DNA from: Stenotrophomonas sp. 24(2023)
GTDB lineage: Bacteria; Pseudomonadota; Gammaproteobacteria; Xanthomonadales; Xanthomonadaceae
Direction: 5' to 3'
NCBI RefSeq assembly: GCF_030913365.1
Contig: NZ_CP133160.1
Coordinates: 1,426,001-1,490,000 of the forward strand
Length of the DNA: 64,000 nucleotides
Shown here one piece after another: positions 50,809-58,485 of this stretch. Each line of letters starts with the position of its first letter. Within the stretch, counting starts at the first letter, position 1. The position numbers and the translations under genes were made by a program. Below the pieces are notes generated by a model that saw only the letters and a list, made by a program, of their open reading frames with translations, searched no databases and was not told where the DNA came from.

Positions 50809-52698
50809 ATGTCCGGTCACAACCAGTTCGCCCTGCTGCGCCAGCGCCGCTTCCTGCCGTTCTTCATCGTGCAGGCGCTGGGTGCCTTCAACGACAACGT
50901 GTACCGGCAGGCCATCATCGGCCTGTTGTTCTACCTGGGCGTGTCCGATGAGCAGCGCTCGCTGTACACCACGCTGGCGCCGGCCATCTTCATCCTGCCC
51001 TATTTCCTGTTCTCCGCCCTGGCCGGGCAGATCGCCGACAAACTGGAAAAATCGCGGCTGATCGTGATCACCACCACCATGGAGATCGTGATCATGTCAT
51101 TTGCGGCCATCGGGTTCATCACCGAGAACCTGCCCTTCCTGCTGGTGGCGCTGTTCTGCACCGGCATGCAGTCGACCCTGTTCGGCCCGGTGAAGTACTC
51201 GGTGCTGCCCTCGGTACTGAAGCCGGAGGAACTGACCGGCGGCAACGGCCTGGTCGAGATGGGCACCTCCATCTCGATCCTGTCGGGCATGATCATCGGT
51301 GGCTCGGTGTTCCTGCTGGCCGGCAGCCATGGCCCGATCGTGGCGGCAACGGCCGTCATCGCGCTGGCGATCTGCGGCAACCTCGCCGCGCGCATGATTC
51401 CCAAGGTCGATGCCGGCGACCCGGACCTGAAGATCAACTGGAACCCGCTGCCCGAGTCGCTGGTGGTGCTGCGCATGGCGCGGCAGCAGAAGGCGGTGCG
51501 CAACGCCATCCTCGGCGTGTCCTGGTTCTGGTTCGTCGGCACCGTGCTGACCTCGCAGCTGCCCAACTACGCGCTGGCCAACCTCGGCGGCGAGCCCAAG
51601 CTGTACCTGTTCGCGCTGGCACTGTTCTCGGTGGGCACGGGCGTCGGCTCGCTGCTGTGCGAGAAGCTGTCGGCACGCACCGTGGAAATCGGCCTGGTGC
51701 CGCTGGGTGCGTTCGGCATGACCGCCTTCCTGCTGGACCTGTATTTCGCCCGCACCGGCGAAGCGAGCGTGCAGAACCTGGGGGTGCTGGCCTTCCTGCA
51801 GCAGCCGGGCAGCGTGCGCATCGTCATCGATCTTGTCGGTATCGGCCTGTTCACCGGCGTGTTCGTGGTGCCGCTGTTCGCGCTCATCCAGAGCCGCACG
51901 CCGAAGGCACAGATGTCGCGCGTGTTCGCCGCCCTCAACATCCAGAATTCCGGTTTCATCGTCGCCGCGGCGCTGCTGTCGCTGGCCGCGCACCAGCTGC
52001 TGCACTGGTCCATCCCGCAGCAGTTCCTGGCGCTGGCCATCGCCAATGCCATCGTGGCCCTCTACATCTTCACCATCGTCCCCGAATTCCTGATGCGCTT
52101 CCTCAGCTGGGTGATGGTGCGCACGCTGTACCGGCTGCGGCCGCAGGGCATCGAAGCCAACGTTCCTGACGAAGGCGCTGCCCTGATCGTGTGCAACCAC
52201 GTCAGCTACATGGATGCGCTGATCCTGTCGGCAACGATTCCACGGCCGGTGCGCTTCGTCATGTACTACAAGATCTTCAACATCCCGGTGATGCGCTGGA
52301 TCTTCCGCACCGCCAAGGCGATCCCGATCGCCGGTGCGCGCGAAGACCCCGCCCTGATGCAGCGCGCGTTCGACGAGGTCGATGCGGCACTGGCCGAGGG
52401 TGAGCTGGTCTGCATCTTCCCCGAGGGCGCGCTGACCCGCGACGGGCAGATGGCGCCGTTCAAATCCGGTGTGGAAAAGATCCTGCAGCGCCGCCCGGTG
52501 CCGGTCGTGCCGATGGCCCTGCGCGGCATGTGGTCGAGCATGTGGAGCCGGCGCGACAGCCGCCTGGGGCGCATGCGCGTACCGCGCCGGTTCCGGGCAA
52601 CGGTGGAAGTGGTCGCCGCCCCGGCACGCCCGGCGGCCGGTACCGATGCCGCCCAGCTGGAAGCCCAGGTGCGGGCATTGCGTGGCGACCACGCCTGA
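50809..52698 (+). CDS. fusion of LplT-like MFS transporter and PlsC-type acyltransferase
   Basis: A 629-residue protein. Residues 1 to about 425 form a 12-helix MFS transporter resembling the lysophospholipid flippase LplT (ALGAFNDNVYRQAIIGLLFY, STLFGPVKYSVLPSVLKPEE). Residues about 445-610 form a glycerophospholipid acyltransferase with the HX4D motif at His464-Asp469 (NHVSYMD) and FPEG at 537-540. In E. coli LplT and Aas are separate; here transport and acylation parts are joined and the acyl-ACP-synthetase domain of Aas is missing. Likely role: importing and reacylating lysophospholipids. The start at 50809 has a perfect AAGGAGG four bases upstream. Confidence 0.92.
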   Translation: MSGHNQFALLRQRRFLPFFIVQALGAFNDNVYRQAIIGLLFYLGVSDEQRSLYTTLAPAIFILPYFLFSALAGQIADKLEKSRLIVITTTMEIVIMSFAAIGFITENLPFLLVALFCTGMQSTLFGPVKYSVLPSVLKPEELTGGNGLVEMGTSISILSGMIIGGSVFLLAGSHGPIVAATAVIALAICGNLAARMIPKVDAGDPDLKINWNPLPESLVVLRMARQQKAVRNAILGVSWFWFVGTVLTSQLPNYALANLGGEPKLYLFALALFSVGTGVGSLLCEKLSARTVEIGLVPLGAFGMTAFLLDLYFARTGEASVQNLGVLAFLQQPGSVRIVIDLVGIGLFTGVFVVPLFALIQSRTPKAQMSRVFAALNIQNSGFIVAAALLSLAAHQLLHWSIPQQFLALAIANAIVALYIFTIVPEFLMRFLSWVMVRTLYRLRPQGIEANVPDEGAALIVCNHVSYMDALILSATIPRPVRFVMYYKIFNIPVMRWIFRTAKAIPIAGAREDPALMQRAFDEVDAALAEGELVCIFPEGALTRDGQMAPFKSGVEKILQRRPVPVVPMALRGMWSSMWSRRDSRLGRMRVPRRFRATVEVVAAPARPAAGTDAAQLEAQVRALRGDHA

Positions 52699-52831
52699 CC
52701 CCGTCATCTGCCGTGGCCAGCACCCGGTCACCCCGGCTGTCAATGGCATCATCAGGCCGAACGCGGCTGAAAACGCATACATTCGACCTTTGTTGCGGTA
52801 GATTACGCTCCGGAAAGGGGGAAGGCCCGCC

Positions 52832-53161
52832 GTGCCCACGCACGCGGCCACCACGGAAGGGAGTCTGGCTTTGCATCAACCACCACCACTGAGCGGCCCA
52901 TCGGTCCATGTCCCCAACCATCTGGTCTGGGCGATCCTGACGACGCTGTTCTGCTGCCTGCCACTTGGGGTGGTGTCGATCGTGTATGCCGCGCAGGTCG
53001 ATGGGTACCGGGCAGCCGGTGACCTGCCTGCCGCCTACGCGGCGTCGCGCAAGGCGGGGTGGTGGGCGGTGGCTTCGGCCATCGCGTTGCCGATCCTGTT
53101 GCTGTTGTGGTTCGGGCTGTTCGGTGGCCTGGCGATGCTGGGCGCGCTTTCCAACCATTGA
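52832..53161 (+). CDS. dispanin/CD225-like small membrane protein 1
   Basis: A 109-residue protein with two hydrophobic segments (about 32-60, NHLVWAILTTLFCCLPLGVV; and 77-105, WAVASAIALPILLLLWFGLF). The first carries the CD225 pattern with paired Cys (LFCCLPLG) and the following AAQVDGYRAAGDLPAAYAAS loop. Start is uncertain: GTG at 52832 or, in frame, TTG at 52871 with GGAAGGGAG upstream, which would give an N-terminus closer in length to its neighbour. It is followed 34 bp later by a paralogue. Function unknown in bacteria. Confidence 0.8.
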   Translation: MPTHAATTEGSLALHQPPPLSGPSVHVPNHLVWAILTTLFCCLPLGVVSIVYAAQVDGYRAAGDLPAAYAASRKAGWWAVASAIALPILLLLWFGLFGGLAMLGALSNH

Positions 53162-53195
53162 TCCATCCATCACCACCCATGAAGGAACTTGAACC

Positions 53196-53471
53196 ATGAA
53201 CACCGCCACTCCGCAGGTCCCCAACAACCTGGTCTGGGCCATCCTGAGCACCCTGTTCTGCTGCCTGCCGCTGGGCATCGTCTCGATCGTCCATGCCGCC
53301 CAGGTCAACGGCAAGCTGGCCGCCGGCGACGTCGCCGGTGCGCGTGATGCGTCGGAAAAGGCCAAGAAGTGGGCCATGTGGTCGGCCATCACCTCCATCG
53401 TGCTGATCGTGCTGTACTTCATCTTCATCCTGGCCGTCGGCGGCCTGGGTGCGCTGAGCGGCACCCACTGA
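53196..53471 (+). CDS. dispanin/CD225-like small membrane protein 2
   Basis: A 91-residue tandem paralogue of the preceding protein. Both share NxLVWAIL-T-LFCCLPLG, VSIV-AAQV-G and AAGD-x-A-AS-KA, so they arose by duplication. Two membrane segments are expected (about 9-36 and 60-84). CD225/dispanin proteins include animal IFITM antiviral proteins, but a shared function cannot be inferred from this short motif. AAGGAA is near the ATG. A GC-rich palindrome follows, then a DUF2752 gene. Confidence 0.86.
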   Translation: MNTATPQVPNNLVWAILSTLFCCLPLGIVSIVHAAQVNGKLAAGDVAGARDASEKAKKWAMWSAITSIVLIVLYFIFILAVGGLGALSGTH

Positions 53472-53480
53472 TGGCACCGT

Positions 53481-53508
53481 GCAGGGCCCGGCCATGGCCG
53501 GGCCCTGC
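53481..53508. other. long GC palindrome between dispanin 2 and the DUF2752 gene
   Basis: A 13-bp perfect stem GCAGGGCCCGGCC / GGCCGGGCCCTGC with an AT centre. It ends six bases before the DUF2752 ATG and leaves no room for a normal ribosome-binding site, so it may influence translation. It has no T-run. Confidence 0.6.
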
Positions 53509-53514
53509 CCTGAC

Positions 53515-53940
53515 ATGTCCGTCCCCGTCCTGCCCGCACGGCTGAGCCGCTGGCTGCCCCTGGCCACCGCGACCGGCCTGGCTGCCGGCGCCGCGCTCGT
53601 GCTGCGCCACGTCAATCCCTACACGCCCGGCAACCCGCTGCCGAGCTGCCCGCTGTATGCACTGACCGGCCTGTACTGCCCGGGCTGCGGCAGCACGCGC
53701 TGCCTGTATTCGCTGGTCCATTTCGACCTGCCCGGCGCGATGGCGATGAACCCCCTGCTGGTCATCAGCCTGCCGTTGCTGCTGCTGATGCTGCTCAACA
53801 TGGCCGGTATCCGGCCACGCCTGCTCGACCCGCTGATGCGGGTGCTGGCCAGTCCCACGTTCTGGCTCTGGCTGCTGCCCGGTTACGCGCTGCTGCGCAA
53901 CCTGCCATGGCCGCCGTTCACGGCGCTGGCACCGGCCTAG
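53515..53940 (+). CDS. DUF2752-family membrane protein
   Basis: A 142-residue protein with three to four membrane segments. The family signature CPLYALTGLYCPGCGSTR is at about 44-61, followed by LVHFDLPGAMAMNPLLV. DUF2752 proteins often lie beside CD225 or TM2-domain genes, as here. Function unknown; the Cys-rich CPxCG motif could bind a metal or be redox-active. The ATG at 53515 is chosen because an upstream GTG would start inside the palindrome. It converges on the AmpE-like gene. Confidence 0.85.
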   Translation: MSVPVLPARLSRWLPLATATGLAAGAALVLRHVNPYTPGNPLPSCPLYALTGLYCPGCGSTRCLYSLVHFDLPGAMAMNPLLVISLPLLLLMLLNMAGIRPRLLDPLMRVLASPTFWLWLLPGYALLRNLPWPPFTALAPA

Positions 53941-53987
53941 CCCCCATGCCGCACGCGGGCAGCGGTGGCGGCCGGCAGGACCCGGGT

Positions 53988-54875
53988 TTACGTCACCCAG
54001 CCGGCCAGCACCAGCAGGGCCACCACCGCCAGCCACAGCAGCAGCATGCGCCACACCAGGCTCATCGCATCGCGCAGGTCCGGCAGGCGCTGCCACACCG
54101 GCAACATGCCCGCCTCGGTGTAATCGTGCGCATCCTCGCGCAGCTCGGCGTTGACGCTCGCCCGCGCCACGGCCCCGAGGAAGTCGATGCTGCCGGCCAG
54201 CCGCTCACCGTGGGCCTGCCGCCATGCCTTCCAGGCGGTATCGAAGTTGCCCACCAGCGCCATTGAGAACGCCATCAACTGGGCCACCGGCCACTCGATC
54301 CAGCCCAGCACCCGCTGCGCCATCGCCAGCGCCTCCATCGGCACGCGTACCCGCAGCGGGCTTTCGGCCATCAGGGCCAGCAGCCGGTAGCCCAGCGCCC
54401 CTACCGGCCCCAGCAGCAGGAACCAGAACAGCACCGCGAACCAGCGGCGCAGCGCGTTGAGCAGGGTCGCTTCCACCAGTGACGGCACATCCTCGCGCAG
54501 GCTGCCGCCGGCGGCCTGCAGATGGGCCACGGCCGCGTGCCGGGTCGGGGCGTCATCGGCATCGATCACCGCTTCCACGTCGCGGTCCAGGTCACGTGGG
54601 CCCCAGCACCAGGCCAGCACCCCCACCCCCAGCAACAGGCCGGGCAACCCATACAGCCGGTCATGCAGCAGGCCCTGCAGGGCCCCCATCAGCAGCAGTG
54701 CGGGAAGCAGCGCCAGCACGGCCCCCCCCGGGCTGCGCCATGCACGGCCACCGTGCGCATCCAGCCAGCCCAGCCAGCGCCGGAAACCGCCGAAGCGGCG
54801 CAGCGATGCGGCGGCGGCCGGGGCGACATGGCCCAGGGCCAGTGCCACCAGCACGGCGACCAGGGTGGTGAACAT
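53988..54875 (-). CDS. ampE: AmpE-like inner-membrane protein
   Basis: A 295-residue polytopic protein of the AmpE/CobD-CbiB-like group (TTLVAVLVALALGHV at the start, then VLFWFLLLGPVGALGYRLLA and the C-terminal WRMLLLWLAVVALLVLAGWV). AmpE is linked to beta-lactamase induction through ampD in enterobacteria and Pseudomonas. Here no ampD is adjacent, so a signalling role is only inferred from family membership. The ATG at 54875 has AGGAGAGAG upstream; an 18-base longer GTG start is less likely. Confidence 0.82.
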   Translation of the reverse strand: MFTTLVAVLVALALGHVAPAAAASLRRFGGFRRWLGWLDAHGGRAWRSPGGAVLALLPALLLMGALQGLLHDRLYGLPGLLLGVGVLAWCWGPRDLDRDVEAVIDADDAPTRHAAVAHLQAAGGSLREDVPSLVEATLLNALRRWFAVLFWFLLLGPVGALGYRLLALMAESPLRVRVPMEALAMAQRVLGWIEWPVAQLMAFSMALVGNFDTAWKAWRQAHGERLAGSIDFLGAVARASVNAELREDAHDYTEAGMLPVWQRLPDLRDAMSLVWRMLLLWLAVVALLVLAGWVT

Positions 54876-54999
54876 GGCAGCTCTCTCCTGCACTGAGGAC
54901 GTTCAGCGCCGCTACCTTACCGGGCGCAGCGCTGCCATCACGGGTAGGGCCTACTCTACCGGGCCGCGTGTTCAGGTGGCGGCAACATTGCCACCGGGC

Positions 55000-55905
55000 T
55001 CAGCCGCGCTGCTGCCGGTACCAGTGCTCGATCAGGCTGCGCGAAATCGAAATGGGCGGCGACAGCACGATGCCTTCACCGTCATCGGCGACATCCCGCG
55101 CCAGCGCCGCGCCCACCTCATCGGCGGTGAACCAGCGCGCATCTTCCAGCTCGCCATCCACGGTCGGCACGTCATCCAGCGCCTGCGCGCGGAACCCGAC
55201 CATCAGCGCGCCGGGAAACGGCCACGGCTGCGACCCCAGGTACTGGCTGGCAGTCACCCGCACCTTGCTTTCCTCGTGGACTTCGCGCGCCACGGTCTGT
55301 TCGAAGGTCTCGCCCGGCTCGACGAAGCCGGCCAGCACCGAGTACCGGCGCGGGGGCCAGCTGGCCTGGCGGCCCAGCAGCAGGCGGCCCTGGTTTTCCA
55401 CCGCGACGATCACCGCCGGGTCCACGCGCGGGTAGTGTTCGGTGGCGCACTGCTGGCAGCGCCCGACGAAGCCACCGCGGGCGAACTGCACCGCACCGCC
55501 ACACACGCCGCAGAACCGGGTGCGGGCATGCCAGTAGGACATGCCGCGTGCATAGCTGAAGGCGCTGGCATCGGCCACCGGCCACAACAGCGCGGCCTGG
55601 CGCAGGTCCAACCGGCGCGGCGCACGGACGGTCACCGCCGCCGCTTCCACCGAGAACCACGCCTGGTCGCCACGCAGGCCGAGGAAGATGGCCGACCCCG
55701 GCCCGCCCCCCACCGCGCTGCCGGTCAATGGCAGCGGCTGGTCGTCATCACCGACGAAGGCGGTACCGTCCTGGTCCAGGACAAGAACGCGCGCCTGCGG
55801 CCACAACCGCGACAATGCATCGGCATCGTTGCGCAGGGCATCAGCGCGCTCGAGCGGTTCGCCCACGAAGGCGAAACCGGACAGCGACGAAGAAGTATTG
55901 GGCAT
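55000..55905 (-). CDS. nudC: NAD(+) diphosphatase / NAD-capped RNA decapping enzyme
   Basis: A 301-residue Nudix hydrolase that cleaves NADH and removes NAD caps from RNA. The zinc ribbon is Cys132-x2-Cys135 and Cys150-x2-Cys153. The Nudix box is at 193-215 (GFVEPGETFEQTVAREVHEE), and the NudC-specific SQPWPFPGALM follows at 225-235. The ATG at 55905 begins MPNTSSSLSGFAF; a longer frame is unsupported. It lies 103 bp downstream of erpA, whose stop is at 56009, on the same strand. Confidence 0.95.
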   Translation of the reverse strand: MPNTSSSLSGFAFVGEPLERADALRNDADALSRLWPQARVLVLDQDGTAFVGDDDQPLPLTGSAVGGGPGSAIFLGLRGDQAWFSVEAAAVTVRAPRRLDLRQAALLWPVADASAFSYARGMSYWHARTRFCGVCGGAVQFARGGFVGRCQQCATEHYPRVDPAVIVAVENQGRLLLGRQASWPPRRYSVLAGFVEPGETFEQTVAREVHEESKVRVTASQYLGSQPWPFPGALMVGFRAQALDDVPTVDGELEDARWFTADEVGAALARDVADDGEGIVLSPPISISRSLIEHWYRQQRG

Positions 55906-56008
55906 CGGCAAAGCGTGCGCCGAATCAACCGCAGTGGCAAGCCGCGAGCGTGGCGATGGTGATGCACCACACACGCCGCGCAGGGCCCATGCCCCGCGCG
56001 CTGCCTGC

Positions 56009-56398
56009 TTACATGCTGAAGCTGCTGCCGCAGCCGCAGGTGGTCTTCGCGTTCGGGTTGCGGATGACGAACTGCGCGCCGGTCAGGCTTTCGGTGTAAT
56101 CCACTTCCGCGCCCATCAGGTACTGCAGGCTCAGCGGATCGACCAGCAGGGTCACGCCGCTGGTCTGTACCGCCAGGTCATCCTCGGCGCGGTTCTCGTC
56201 GAACTCGAAGCCGTACTGGAAGCCGGAGCAGCCGCCGCCCTGGATGTACACGCGCAGGGCGAGGGCAGCATTGCCCTCGTCCGCGATGAGTTCCCTCACC
56301 TTGGCCGCGGCGGCTTCGGTGAAGTTCAGGGGACGGTCCAGCGACTGGTAGTCAGGCGCGGCAGCCGGGGTGCCGGGCAGGGAAACGAGCGTGCTCAT
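56009..56398 (-). CDS. erpA: iron-sulfur cluster insertion protein ErpA
   Basis: A 129-residue A-type carrier that delivers Fe-S clusters to apoproteins. The three ligand cysteines are Cys57 ([14 protein letters not shown]), Cys121 and Cys123 ([11 protein letters not shown]). The N-terminal 20 residues are longer than in E. coli ErpA (114). The ATG at 56398 is preferred over an upstream one that would overlap the bactofilin gene. It follows the bactofilin gene by 32 bp and may share its transcript. Confidence 0.95.
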   Translation of the reverse strand: MSTLVSLPGTPAAAPDYQSLDRPLNFTEAAAAKVRELIADEGNAALALRVYIQGGGCSGFQYGFEFDENRAEDDLAVQTSGVTLLVDPLSLQYLMGAEVDYTESLTGAQFVIRNPNAKTTCGCGSSFSM

Positions 56399-56430
56399 GC
56401 TGCCATGCATGGGGGCGGCCGCAGGGCCTT

Positions 56431-56895
56431 TCAAGCCATCGCTTCGGCGAGCTTGCGCCGCGCCGCCGTATCGGCCTTGCCGTCGCCGTCCTCGGTGCTG
56501 TCCGGGGCCGGCAGCGCCGCGACCGGGGCGCTGGCGTGGATCAGGCGCCCGTTCAGCTGGGCACCGGCGTTCATCTCCACCACCTGGTAGTGGACATTGC
56601 CGTTGACCCGCGCGCTCGGGGTCAGCTCGACCTTCTCCGTCGCATGCACATCGCCGTCCAGGCGGCCGCTGATGACCACCACGTGGGCGCGGATCTCCCC
56701 TTCGATGACACCGTGCTCGGCCACCGTCAGGGTGGCGGCGCTGGCGCCTTCCTGGGCGATCACCTTGCCGTGGATGCGGCCTTCCACGTACAGGCCACCA
56801 CTGAATTCGACATCGCCGCGGATGACGACCTGGTTGCCGATCAGCGCATCGACGACCAGCTGGCCGTCACGGTTGGACTTGCTGTTTCCGAACAT
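56431..56895 (-). CDS. bactofilin (polymer-forming cytoskeletal protein)
   Basis: A 154-residue protein with a central right-handed beta-helix domain (about 14-115) made of repeated short strands: [56 protein letters not shown]. Flanking tails are disordered, as is usual. Bactofilins self-assemble into filaments that position cell-wall or polarity factors. The ATG at 56895 lies 4 bp after the DUF6776 stop, and GGGGAG within that gene's end is its ribosome-binding site, so the pair is co-translated. Confidence 0.93.
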   Translation of the reverse strand: MFGNSKSNRDGQLVVDALIGNQVVIRGDVEFSGGLYVEGRIHGKVIAQEGASAATLTVAEHGVIEGEIRAHVVVISGRLDGDVHATEKVELTPSARVNGNVHYQVVEMNAGAQLNGRLIHASAPVAALPAPDSTEDGDGKADTAARRKLAEAMA

Positions 56896-56899
56896 CTGC

Positions 56900-57643
56900 C
56901 TACTCCCCATTGCTGGCCGGCGCACCGGCCTGTTTCCAGTCGAAGACCTGGGCGGTGCCCCCCGCACCCGTCCCCAGCGAAACCCGCACGCGCTGCGGGG
57001 TGAAACCAGCCGGCAGGATCACGCTGCCGGTGAGCTGCTGGAAGTACCGGAAGGAATAATCCTGCCCCGGCACCTTGCTGCGCTGGTGCAGCTCGTCCCA
57101 GCTTATCGTGGCCAGTTTGCCGTTCTTCACGCCTTCCACGGTGAAGCGCATCTGCCCCTGGCTGATGGCCCCGCGGTTGAGGTTCTGGGTCAGCACGGCG
57201 GTGTACTGCCAGGTGCCGCCGGTTTCCGGGCTGAATTCGATGGAATGGGTGTTCAGGCCCTTGCGCTGGCTGGTGGAACCGACCAGGCGTTCATAGAAGG
57301 CCACGTCCGCGCGCAGGCTGGCGATTTCCTCGTCACGCTCGGACAGGGTGGCCTGCACCTCGGTGTTGGCCGCGCGGCTGATGCGGTCGGAGGCTTCCAG
57401 CGTGGCCTGCTTCTGGCGCAGATCGGTCAGCTGCTGCTGCAGCGTGTCCGCTCGCTTCTCGGCGGCCTGCAGGCGCTGGCCCTGCTCACCACGGGGGGCG
57501 GAGAACCAGCAGCCCCCCAGCGTGGCCAGGACCAGGCTGAGCAGCCAGATACCGGCCACCACCAGATAACGGCGGCGGTCGACGGGAGCGGCCGGACGCC
57601 CGGGCAGGCGGATCTGGACACGCGGTGGGGTGCGGTTGTTCAT
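56900..57643 (-). CDS. DUF6776-like membrane-anchored coiled-coil protein
   Basis: A 247-residue protein with a short basic cytoplasmic start (RVQIRLPGRPAAPVDRRR), a membrane helix (about 27-45, LVVAGIWLLSLVLATLGGCW), a coiled coil (about 53-110, rich in Gln/Ala/Arg/Glu) and a C-terminal beta-rich periplasmic domain (SIEFSPETGGTWQYTAVLTQ). It is directly upstream of and coupled to bactofilin, so it may tie the cytoskeletal filament to the envelope. The start at 57643 is preferred to 57661; the choice changes six residues. Function unknown. Confidence 0.8.
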   Translation of the reverse strand: MNNRTPPRVQIRLPGRPAAPVDRRRYLVVAGIWLLSLVLATLGGCWFSAPRGEQGQRLQAAEKRADTLQQQLTDLRQKQATLEASDRISRAANTEVQATLSERDEEIASLRADVAFYERLVGSTSQRKGLNTHSIEFSPETGGTWQYTAVLTQNLNRGAISQGQMRFTVEGVKNGKLATISWDELHQRSKVPGQDYSFRYFQQLTGSVILPAGFTPQRVRVSLGTGAGGTAQVFDWKQAGAPASNGE

Positions 57644-57824
57644 GGGTAGCTTCCGTGGCATCGCAGCGCGATACCCTCACGGCCCCTGTGGCAAACGACG
57701 GGCTAGTGTAAGACAGGATGCCGGCCATTCCGTGGGCCGTTCGGCACGGGGACGATGGCGTTCAGGCGCGCCTTGCCCGATAGTGGGCGCTCCCGCCCCC
57801 GTTACGCTCCTGCTGGAGCACGCC

Positions 57825-58442
57825 ATGACCGACGCCCACCTGTTCGTGATCGGCATCCTGCTGGCCTGGCTGGCCGGCATCCGTGTCTACCTGACAGTGT
57901 TCGGGGTCGGCCTGGCCGGACTGCTGGGCTGGGTCGAGCTGCCACCGGCGTTGCAGGCCACCGAATCGTGGTGGGTGCTGGGCACCTCTGCGGCCCTGGC
58001 CGTGGCCGAGTTCTTCGCTGACAAGATTCCCGGGGTGGATTCGATCTGGGACCTGCTGCAGACCCTGGCGCGGGTCCCGGCCGGGGCGTTCCTGGCCGCA
58101 GCGACCCTGTCCCCGGACGGCGACCTCGGCACGGGCGCGCTGCTGGCCGGTGCGGGCGTGGCACTGGCCAGCCACGGGCTGAAAGCCGGCACCCGGGCCC
58201 TGCTCAATACCTCCCCGGAACCGGCCAGCAACTGGATGGCCTCCGCTGCCGAGGACACCGTGGTGGTGGGCGGGCTGGCGCTGGCGCTGGCCCACCCCTG
58301 GATCGCCCTGGCCGTGGTGCTGGCCTGCAGCCTGGCCGGCGCGCTGCTGGTCTGGCTGGCCTGGCGCACCGTCTGGAAGGGCGTGCGCTGGTTGTCCGGT
58401 GCTGGCAGCAGCGACAAGCGCGGACACGCTCACAACGGCTGA
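57825..58442 (+). CDS. DUF4126-family membrane protein
   Basis: A 205-residue protein with about five membrane segments. The family-typical stretch FFADKIPGVDSIWDLLQTLA is at about 64-83, followed by a SHGLKAGTRALLNTSPEPAS loop. Function unknown. The ATG at 57825 has TGGAG upstream. It is divergent from the DUF6776 gene and 43 bp before the receiver-EAL gene. A perfect palindrome CGGCAGCGCTGCCG (58443-58456) abuts its stop codon. Confidence 0.85.
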   Translation: MTDAHLFVIGILLAWLAGIRVYLTVFGVGLAGLLGWVELPPALQATESWWVLGTSAALAVAEFFADKIPGVDSIWDLLQTLARVPAGAFLAAATLSPDGDLGTGALLAGAGVALASHGLKAGTRALLNTSPEPASNWMASAAEDTVVVGGLALALAHPWIALAVVLACSLAGALLVWLAWRTVWKGVRWLSGAGSSDKRGHAHNG

Positions 58443-58485
58443 CGGCAGCGCTGCCGCATAATGGCCGCGACGACCGGGAGCTTTG

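Noticed and set aside
53988..55905. ampDE-type operon
   Set aside because: The AmpE-like gene is next to nudC and DUF2752; no AmpD amidase is in the neighbourhood.
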